Source of the DNA: Pseudomonadota bacterium
Lineage (GTDB): Bacteria > Myxococcota_A > Polyangia > Fen-1088
DNA length: 6,203 nucleotides
NCBI GenBank assembly: GCA_017881285.1
Contig: JADGRD010000228.1
Coordinates: 1-6,203 of the forward strand
Direction: 5' to 3'
In this document: positions 1-6,000 of the stretch, in pieces
Layout: each line of letters begins with the position of its first letter
Position numbering within the stretch: position 1 is the first letter of the stretch
The notes under the pieces: model-generated
What the model saw: the letters and a program-made list of their open reading frames with translations, nothing else
What the model was told of the DNA's origin: nothing
Databases searched by the model: none
Position numbers and translations under genes: made by a program

Positions 1-1
1 T

Positions 2-82
2 ACCGAGCCTGCGTCCAATTCCGAGCCCGCCGCGCCCGTGCCTGGTCATGGCGAGCAGGAAGACCCCAAGGGCGATTTCTAG
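2..82 (+). CDS. C-terminal end of an upstream gene (partial)
   Basis: A frame open from the left edge ends at a TAG at 80-82 and gives 26 residues rich in proline, glutamate and alanine, ending in K-G-D-F. The composition suggests a disordered acidic tail, so no function can be assigned. A GC-rich hairpin directly after the stop supports a real gene end here, but the fragment is too short to exclude a chance open frame. Confidence 0.4.
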   Translation, partial: TEPASNSEPAAPVPGHGEQEDPKGDF

Positions 83-88
83 GAGCGA

Positions 89-111
89 GCCCCGCGTTTC
101 TAGGGCGGGGC
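89..111 (+). terminator. Possible terminator hairpin after the upstream gene
   Basis: GCCCCGC (89-95) pairs perfectly with GCGGGGC (105-111) around a 9-nt loop, beginning 7 bp after the TAG at 80-82. No T-run follows, so it is not a textbook intrinsic terminator. It could still end transcription or protect a 3' end in a GC-rich genome. Confidence 0.35.
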
Positions 112-122
112 GTGTCTGATCT

Positions 123-140
123 ATGTGATCACATGTGATC
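123..140. promoter_or_regulatory. Overlapping palindrome/direct repeat, candidate operator
   Basis: ATGTGATC occurs at 123-130 and again at 133-140, exactly 10 bp (about one helical turn) apart. The same bases form two overlapping perfect palindromes: TGTGATCACA at 124-133 and GATCACATGTGATC at 127-140. TGTGA half-sites recall CRP/FNR-family operators, but the spacing is not the usual TGTGA-N6-TCACA. The site lies about 150 bp before the metallopeptidase start in a non-coding gap, which suits a transcription factor site. The identity of the factor is unknown. Confidence 0.45.
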
Positions 141-218
141 CTTTCGCTTACACGGAGCGGCCTGCGGGTCAAGAAAGTATCAACAGGAAAAGTCCAGTAA
201 CTACAAACCGATAGATTT

Positions 219-247
219 TTGATCCACAGGTTGGCGACTGATAGCAT
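219..247 (+). promoter_or_regulatory. Candidate sigma-70-type promoter for the metallopeptidase gene
   Basis: TTGATC (219-224) and TAGCAT (242-247) each match 4 of 6 consensus positions and are separated by 17 bp. They lie in a locally A/T-rich stretch (about 170-230) inside otherwise GC-rich DNA. Transcription would begin near 254, about 33 nt before the ATG at 287. This is weak pattern-based evidence only. Confidence 0.3.
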
Positions 248-286
248 TTGCTGGAAAGGGACGCTGCTTCGAGCGACTTCTCCAGG

Positions 287-1177
287 ATGGCCGACAACGA
301 TTCCAGACTACCGACGGTTGGGGCTGACGAACCACTTCCACACCCGGCCCCGGAAGACACCCAGCTCGAATTCGCTTTTGCGGGTTCCGGTGGCCCATCG
401 GAGCCCCCGCGGCCCATACCGGACCAGTCGCGTCAGGAATTGCGCTCACGCATTCTCGGGCGCAGCTTGGTCGTGCCGACGGTCGAGCGGCCGCTCGAGG
501 AGCTCCAGTTGGAGCACGGCGTGTCCGCCTACCTGCCACCAGGCAAGGTCTTGCATCTCCGGCTGACCGAGAACCGCTACACCATCATTTCCGTGCAGCG
601 TGGGCGGGAATGCTACGGTGTGCGGGTTCACCGCATGTTCGCGGGCCTCGAGCCGCGGCTGGTGCGCGCCCTGGCCCGCTACGTGGTTCACAATGATCAG
701 CGCGCTTCGGCGCTGCTCAGCGAGTTCATCGAGCAGAACCAGGGCCAGATCCGGCGGCAGCCGCGCCGCGCGCGGCGCGTGGTTCTTCGTACCCAGGGCC
801 GCGTTCACGACCTGGGCGCGGTGTATGACCGACTCAACCGCGTCTACTTTGACGGCAAGCTCGACCTGCGCATCACCTGGGGCAGCGCCCGCCGACGCCC
901 GGCGCAGCGATCCATCAAGGTAGGAACCTACCTGGTGGAGGATCGCCTGATCCGCGTGCATCCCGTGCTCGACCAGGAGCTGGTGCCGCGCTACTTCCTC
1001 GATTGGATCGTCTTCCACGAGATGCTGCACGGCAAGCACACGATTCACCGGGTGGGCGGGCGCCGCTGCTTCCACCCCCCCGAGTTCGCGCGCGAAGAGA
1101 AGCAGTTCCCCGACTATTGGCGCGCCAGGTTATGGGAAAAGGCGAATCTCGACCAGCTATTGACATGGGAACCCTGA
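287..1177 (+). CDS. SprT-like zinc metallopeptidase
   Basis: Predicted 296-residue cytoplasmic protein with a C-terminal SprT-like metalloprotease domain. The zinc site is H-E-M-L-H at residues 244-248, with E245 as the expected catalytic residue. A third histidine lies at 263 in H-P-P-E-F, matching the family's H-G-x-x-F position. Upstream, V-Y-D-R-L-N-R-V-Y-F-D-G-K-L (about 179-192) is the characteristic SprT helix and strand. Residues 1-47 are proline- and acid-rich and look disordered; about 156-164 is strongly basic, perhaps for nucleic-acid contact. At 296 residues it is much longer than E. coli SprT (about 165), the excess being N-terminal. The frame extends to a TTG at 248, just after an in-frame TAG at 242-244, but that codon abuts the putative -10 box. 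I prefer ATG 287, although neither start has a good ribosome-binding site. The family is clear; the substrate is unknown. No signal peptide or membrane segment is seen. Confidence 0.82.
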   Translation: MADNDSRLPTVGADEPLPHPAPEDTQLEFAFAGSGGPSEPPRPIPDQSRQELRSRILGRSLVVPTVERPLEELQLEHGVSAYLPPGKVLHLRLTENRYTIISVQRGRECYGVRVHRMFAGLEPRLVRALARYVVHNDQRASALLSEFIEQNQGQIRRQPRRARRVVLRTQGRVHDLGAVYDRLNRVYFDGKLDLRITWGSARRRPAQRSIKVGTYLVEDRLIRVHPVLDQELVPRYFLDWIVFHEMLHGKHTIHRVGGRRCFHPPEFAREEKQFPDYWRARLWEKANLDQLLTWEP

Positions 1178-1188
1178 AAGGGTTCCCA
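1166..1188 (+). terminator. Hairpin spanning the metallopeptidase stop codon
   Basis: TGGGAACCC (1166-1174) pairs perfectly with GGGTTCCCA (1180-1188) around a 5-nt TGAAA loop, and that loop contains the TGA stop at 1175-1177. The position marks the transcript end of the metallopeptidase gene. No T-run follows, so Rho-independent termination is uncertain; a 3'-end stabiliser is the alternative. Confidence 0.5.
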
Positions 1189-1204
1189 AATCCTTCAGCG
1201 CTCT

Positions 1205-1233
1205 GGCTCCGCCGGGCAAAGCCCGGCTACGCC
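1205..1233. repeat. REP-like hairpin in the intergenic gap
   Basis: GCCGGGC (1211-1217) and GCCCGGC (1221-1227) form a perfect 7-bp stem with an AAA loop. Outer GGC (1205-1207) and GCC (1231-1233) add three pairs across a symmetric 3x3 internal loop. An imperfect palindrome in a non-coding gap is what an interspersed REP-type element looks like. Only one copy is visible in this window, so repetitiveness is inferred. More inverted repeats follow in the same 203-bp gap, at 1252-1266 and 1269-1287. Confidence 0.35.
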
Positions 1234-1251
1234 GACGCGATATGGCTCCGT

Positions 1252-1287
1252 CTGCCAAGTTGGCAGGGGGCGCGGCGGAATCGCGCC
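1252..1287. other. Two adjacent small inverted repeats
   Basis: CTGCCAA (1252-1258) and TTGGCAG (1260-1266) are a 7-bp inverted repeat around a single G. GGCGCG (1269-1274) and CGCGCC (1282-1287) flank a 7-nt spacer. With the hairpins at 1166-1188 and 1205-1233, they make the gap between the metallopeptidase and lipoprotein genes unusually structured. Their role is unknown: termination, mRNA processing or repeat debris are all possible. The rest of the gap (1288-1380) shows no further clear feature. Confidence 0.35.
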
Positions 1288-1380
1288 AGGAAAGCGCGGA
1301 GTCGGCCGGCCTTCCGGGCGATTTTCCGACCGGCAAAGGGCTTTTCTCGTGGAACGATTGATGCTAGGTCCGAATCGGAA

Positions 1381-1875
1381 ATGACGACTGCGAAACGACT
1401 TCTGCTCGGTCTCGTGCTGGCGGCCGCGGGACTGGGCTGTGGGCACGGGCGCTACCTGCCGGGAACGACCATCCTGGCGACCGAAGCCAACCGGGAAATC
1501 ATCGAGACCATCGAGGAATACCGGGATAGGCTCATGGAGAAGAACGTCGAGGGCCTTTTGCTCTTGGCCTCCGAGAAGTACTTCGAGGACGGTGGCACGC
1601 CGCAGCCGAACGACGATTACGGGTACTCGGGACTGGCCACCATCCTGGGCGGCCGGTTGCAGCGCGTGGAATCCATCCGCTACGACATCCAGTACAAGAG
1701 CATCAAGGTCGGCAGCGACGGCCGGGCGGAAGTCGAGGCCTTCCTGAGCGGCGCGTTCGAGTTGCAGGGCGAAGTGGGAGACCGCTACCGGCGGGTCAAC
1801 GATTTCCACCGCTTCGTCCTCGAACGCGCGACCTCGGGCGGCTCGTCGAAGTGGAAGTTCCTGTCCGGGATGTAG
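1381..1875 (+). CDS. Putative small lipoprotein of unknown function
   Basis: Predicted 164-residue exported protein. The N-terminus has one lysine and one arginine (K5, R6), then a Leu/Ala-rich hydrophobic core ending at C20, which suggests a type II signal peptide. The lipobox (G-L-G-C) is imperfect because leucine is at -2 rather than -3. The mature part is soluble: an amphipathic region around I-I-E-T-I-E-E-Y, a D-D-Y-G-Y-S-G segment (about 78-84), then alternating strand-like stretches ending in W-K-F-L-S-G-M. This order resembles a small helix-plus-sheet fold such as NTF2/SnoaL, but that is a guess and I recognise no named family. ATG 1381 is the only start that places the signal peptide at the N-terminus; the frame continues upstream without one. 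The ribosome-binding site is weak (AGGT at 1366-1369). The gene converges on the methyltransferase with 7 bp between stops and no hairpin there. Confidence 0.78.
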   Translation: MTTAKRLLLGLVLAAAGLGCGHGRYLPGTTILATEANREIIETIEEYRDRLMEKNVEGLLLLASEKYFEDGGTPQPNDDYGYSGLATILGGRLQRVESIRYDIQYKSIKVGSDGRAEVEAFLSGAFELQGEVGDRYRRVNDFHRFVLERATSGGSSKWKFLSGM

Positions 1876-1882
1876 AGAAGGG

Positions 1883-3019
1883 TTAGGGCTCGAAGACCAT
1901 CAGCCGTGCCTCGATGGGGCCGTTCCACAGGCGGTGCGAGATCGTGGGCTTGCGCCGCAGGGCCTTGGCAAAGATGGGATTGCCGGCCAAGAACACGGCC
2001 CGCCAGCCGCGCATCTCGTCGAGCATTCGCCCCATGCTGGCATAGAGCCGTTCGACGTCGGCGCCGGTGGACGCCGATTCCAGGCGCTCGCCATAGGGCG
2101 GATTCGCGCACAGGGTTCCCGCGGGCCCGCGCGGAGTTAGCGTGGCGATGTCGCCTACCTCGAAGGTGATGTCGGAAAGCACGGCGGCGGCCTCGGCGTT
2201 GCGGCGCGCCGCCGCGATGGCCTCTTTGTCGATGTCGCGGGCCAGGATCGGGCAGGGCGCCTGGGGGCGGATGGCATTCGTGGCGGCCTTCACGAGGGTT
2301 TCCCAGATCCTGCGCTGCTCGGCCGTCGCCCAGCGCTCGAACCCGAAGCGCCGCCGCAGCCCCGGCGCGACGCCGCGCGCCGCGAGCGCGTGCTCGATGG
2401 CCAGGGTGCCGGAACCGGCCATCGGGTCGATGAAAGGCTGGTCGATGGCCACGCCGCCGAGGCTGAGCACGGCGGCGGCCAGCGATTCTTTGAGCGGGGC
2501 TTCGACCATGGCCACACGGTACCCCCGGCGGTGGAGGGGTTCGCCGGACAGGTCGATGAACAGGCGCGCCTCGGCGCCGCGCAGGTGGAGCACGATGGCG
2601 ACGTCCGGGTTGGTGGGATTCACGTCGGGACGCCGGCCGTTGCGCTCGCGGAGCATGTCCACGATGGCGTCCTTGACCTTGAGCGCGGCGAAGCCCGAGT
2701 GGCGCAGGTTGGGATTGTCCTGCGTCGTCGCGCTGACCGCAATGGTCATGCCGCGCCCGACGAAGTCGGTCCAGTCGACCTGGCGCGTTCCCGCGTAGAG
2801 GCCGGCGGCGTCGCTGGCGCGAAAGTCGGCGACCTCCAGGAGAACGCGCATGGCAACGCGCGCGTGCAGGCAGACCTTCATCCCGTCCATGAACGTCCCG
2901 GCGAACGAAACCCCGCCCGTGGCTCCGCGCGGGCCGTGGATGCGCAACGCCACCAACTCGCGCCGCAGGGCGCCCTCGGTCCCTTTGGCGCAGGTCACGA
3001 AAAAGTTGCAGGCGCTCAT
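1883..3019 (-). CDS. rlmL: THUMP-domain RNA methyltransferase, RlmL family
   Basis: Predicted 378-residue cytoplasmic S-adenosylmethionine-dependent methyltransferase. The family includes the N-terminal half of E. coli RlmKL, which makes m2G2445 in 23S rRNA. The N-terminus (F-F-V-T-C-A-K-G-T-E) matches the usual RlmL start. A THUMP RNA-binding region covers about residues 45-155, including V-D-W-T-D and A-A-L-K-V-K-D-A-I-V-D. L-S-G-E-P-L-H-R-R-G-Y-R (157-168) and P-L-K-E (175-178) lead into the Rossmann domain. Motif I is D-P-M-A-G-S-G-T (198-205), an acidic SAM-ribose position is at D262, V-G-D is at 288-290, and the catalytic N-P-P-Y-G-E-R is at 306-312. The length fits a stand-alone RlmL without the RlmK half. 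The frame extends upstream to 3163, but homology begins at ATG 3019, so that start is preferred; no clear ribosome-binding site precedes it. It diverges from the VWA gene across 32 bp. The exact target nucleotide in this organism is inferred. Confidence 0.9.
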   Translation of the reverse strand: MSACNFFVTCAKGTEGALRRELVALRIHGPRGATGGVSFAGTFMDGMKVCLHARVAMRVLLEVADFRASDAAGLYAGTRQVDWTDFVGRGMTIAVSATTQDNPNLRHSGFAALKVKDAIVDMLRERNGRRPDVNPTNPDVAIVLHLRGAEARLFIDLSGEPLHRRGYRVAMVEAPLKESLAAAVLSLGGVAIDQPFIDPMAGSGTLAIEHALAARGVAPGLRRRFGFERWATAEQRRIWETLVKAATNAIRPQAPCPILARDIDKEAIAAARRNAEAAAVLSDITFEVGDIATLTPRGPAGTLCANPPYGERLESASTGADVERLYASMGRMLDEMRGWRAVFLAGNPIFAKALRRKPTISHRLWNGPIEARLMVFEP

Positions 3020-3034
3020 CGCGGCGGTTCGTTC

Positions 3035-3043
3035 AGAAGGAGG
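3035..3043 (+). promoter_or_regulatory. Near-perfect Shine-Dalgarno site for the VWA/MopE gene
   Basis: AGAAGGAGG is almost fully complementary to the 3' end of 16S rRNA and sits 8 nt before ATG 3052, an ideal spacing. It is the strongest ribosome-binding site in the window and is the main argument for ATG 3052 rather than GTG 3166 as the start of the large exported protein. Confidence 0.6.
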
Positions 3044-3051
3044 AACCCACC

Positions 3052-6000
3052 ATGCGATCCATCCCCTGGGCTGGCAAGGAAATCCTGTCGTGCGCGGCAC
3101 CTCGCGGAGCGAGACGGATAGGGGTAAGATGGCAGGTGGCGGCTTGCCGTCGGAGACATCCAACCGTGGTCACTCGACTTGGCAGTAGTGCGGCACTCTT
3201 GGCGCTCGCGGGAGCTCTGGTTGCCGGCCGTGCGTCCGCGCAGACCGATAGGCCTCGCTTCGTCATCCTGCTCGACAACTCTACCTCGATGACGGAGAAC
3301 CTCGCGTCGCCCGCGATTCAGACCCATGGCGACGGCTCCGCGTCGCAGCCCGGCTGTGACATCGATGGCAAGTCGATCGCCGGGTGGCCCTACGACGACA
3401 GCAAGCTCTTCCTGGCCAAGTCGGCCGTGATCGACACCATTTCAGCCTTCGGCGCCGCCGAGTTCGCGCTGGCCGCCTACAGCCGAACCCTCCTGGGGCA
3501 GGCCTGCAGCAGCAATTCCGAGTGCAGTTCCCTGGTCGCCGGCTCGGTCTGCGTCGACGTGCCTGGCGATGGCAGCACGCAGACGTATTGCGCCCATCAC
3601 GGGTCCGACAGTTACCTCGAGTGTTCCGTGGGCACCGGCTGCGTGCGCTGCGCCACTCCCGCCGAAACCAACGATCTGGTCTTCGACTGGGGGCCCTTCG
3701 ACTGCACCATCACCAAGTGCAGCTACGCCCAAGGATGCATCGGCGGCCAGGTCATCGTCGGATTTCCCGCGGTCGGGGCCTCGAACCTCATGGACATCTA
3801 TCACTGGATCGACGGCGTGGAAGACCTGCCGCCTTTCGCTGCCTCGTCGAACCGCGAGTTGCGCGCGGTCACCATGACCCCGATCGGCTCCGCGCTGGAT
3901 TCCTTGCGCGCCTGGTTGACCGACGCGAGCAAGACCAACGTGGGGCCGGGCGCGGGCCTGCTGTCGAGCAGTCCCACGGCTCGCGATCCGCGCGCCGCCT
4001 GCCGACCGTACAACATCATTCTCATCACCGACGGCGAGGACACGTGTAGCCCCTCGGCGAACGATCCCATCTCTGCCGCGGCCACGGCCCACAGCTTGGG
4101 AATCAACGTCTACGTGGTCGGCTTTGGCGTGGGCAACCACACGCCCTTGAACAGCATCGCGATGGCTGGGTCGGGCGACACCCGGCCGGCCTACTTCGCG
4201 TCGAACCGGTCTGACCTCATCGCCAGCCTGGGCGATATCCTGATGAACTCCATGCCCAAGCCGAAGTGCAACTGCGACGCCACCTGCTACGACGAGGCGG
4301 CAGCTTTTCCGCTCAAGGGCCAGGCCTGCTCGGTCGGTATCGGCCGCTGCAAGCGTCAGGGCGTCTACGCTTGCAACAGCGCGGGTGACGGCGTGGTCTG
4401 CGCCAACGCCTCGACCTGCGGCGCCACCCCGCTGGTGGCGGGCACGCCCCTGCCCGAGCAGTGCGGGCTGCTAGCCGGCTGCCAGGCGCCGACCGCCGCC
4501 GACTGCGCCGACGAGAACTGCGACGGTGTCATCGACGAAGGGTTGTCGTGCGCCTGCTCAGCCAAGCCGGAGATCTGCAACGGCGTGGACGACAACTGCA
4601 ACGGCATCGTGGACGACATCGCGGGGGCCGCGTGCGGCCTCGATCTCGGTGCGTGCAAGCCGGGGGTAACCGTATGCGTGCCCGACGGGGTCGGGGGACA
4701 GCAGGTGGTCTGTCAAGGTGGGACGGGGGCCACGCCCGAGGTCTGCGACGGGATCGACAACGACTGTAACGGCCTGGTCGACGACCTGGCGCGTTCCTGC
4801 TATCCCGACGGAACCCGGGGATGCGCCTACGACGCCGTCACCAAGGGTTGGGCGTGCGTTGGCGCGTGTCGGACCGGGAGGCAGGCCTGCGCGGCCGGCG
4901 CGTGGCAGCCGTGCGTTGGCGTGGTCACGCCCGCCGCCGAGATCGCCTGTGACGGCATCGACAACAACTGCGATGGCACGGTCGACGAGAACGATCCCCT
5001 TCCGGTCGCCGGCTGCTATCCGGCCGGCACGATCGGCTGCGACGTCGCCCGCGGAACTTGCATCGGCGAATGCGCCCTGGGCCACCTGGCGTGCGCGGCC
5101 AACAAGATGGGCCCAAGTTGCGCGGGCTCGCACGTCCCCGTGGCCGAGCTGTGCAATGGCAAGGACGACGACTGCGACGGCCTGATCGACGAGGACTTCC
5201 CGACGCTGGGCCAGCCCTGCAACCAGCAGTCTTGCCAGGGCGCCGGGCAGTTCGTGTGCAACGCCACGGGCACCGCGGTCGAATGCAGCGTCAGCGCCGC
5301 CGGCCCCTCGCCCGAGGTCTGCGACGGCCGCGACAACGACTGCGACGGCCTCATCGATGAGCTTCCTGGCCCGGGCGAGCTCGCCATGCCCGGCGTGGGC
5401 GTCGCCTGCGGGAGCAACGTGGGCGAATGCCAATCCGGAATCTCCGCGTGTAGTGGTGGCAAGATCGTCTGCAGCGCCGTCGGCCCGAGCCCCGAGATCT
5501 GCGACGGCAAGGACAATGACTGCAACGGCAGCATCGACGACGGCGTGGTAGTGCCCGGCGATAGCTGCAATCCGGAGAGCATGGCCTCCGGCCAACCCAT
5601 GGTGGGCGAATGCCGGCCTGGCTTCTTCGTGTGCCGGGGCAGCGAAGGCTGGAAGTGCCAAGGCGGGGTGGGGCCGGCTCACGAGGTGTGCGACGGCAAG
5701 GACAACGACTGCGACGGCGTGATCGACAACAACGCCTCCTGTGCGCCAGGCTATGTCTGCGTCGGCGGCGAGTGCGTGCAGGCGTGCGTCGAGGGCGGGG
5801 AACAATATCCCTGCGCCGCCGATCGCTACTGCAAGAACGGTGCGTGTCTGGTCAAGGCCTGCGCGCGGCAGCCCTGTCCCGCCGGTTACCTCTGCCAGGC
5901 CGATGGGAGCTGCATCGATCCCTGCTCGCTGGTGATGTGCCTCCCGGGCGCGACCTGCAAGAAGGGGGTGTGTGTCGACTGCTACACCCAGGGGTGCGAC

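Noticed and set aside
446..1075. Long minus-strand open frame opposite the metallopeptidase gene
   Set aside because: It lies wholly inside a gene with recognisable zinc-binding motifs and encodes nothing recognisable; it is a GC-driven shadow.
1160..1165. TTGACA, a perfect -35 box
   Set aside because: It lies in the coding end of the metallopeptidase gene and has no -10-like sequence 16-18 bp downstream; those bases belong to the hairpin.
1351..1372. GGAAC-type ECF sigma factor -35 element before the lipoprotein gene
   Set aside because: Only the short GGAAC matches; no convincing -10 element follows at the right spacing, and transcription would start at the ATG itself.
1003..1380. Upstream extension of the lipoprotein frame back to an ATG at 1003
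   Set aside because: The extension overlaps the metallopeptidase gene in another frame, crosses the hairpin-rich gap, and would bury the signal peptide inside the protein.
3020..3163. 48-residue N-terminal extension of the methyltransferase to an ATG at 3163
   Set aside because: RlmL-family similarity begins at the ATG at 3019. The extension has no family match and overlaps the start of the VWA gene on the other strand.
3384..4049. 221-codon plus-strand frame overlapping the VWA domain, and a 232-codon minus-strand frame at 3442-4140
   Set aside because: Both are alternative readings of the VWA coding region. The Arg-rich and His-rich compositions are typical of out-of-frame translation of GC-rich DNA.
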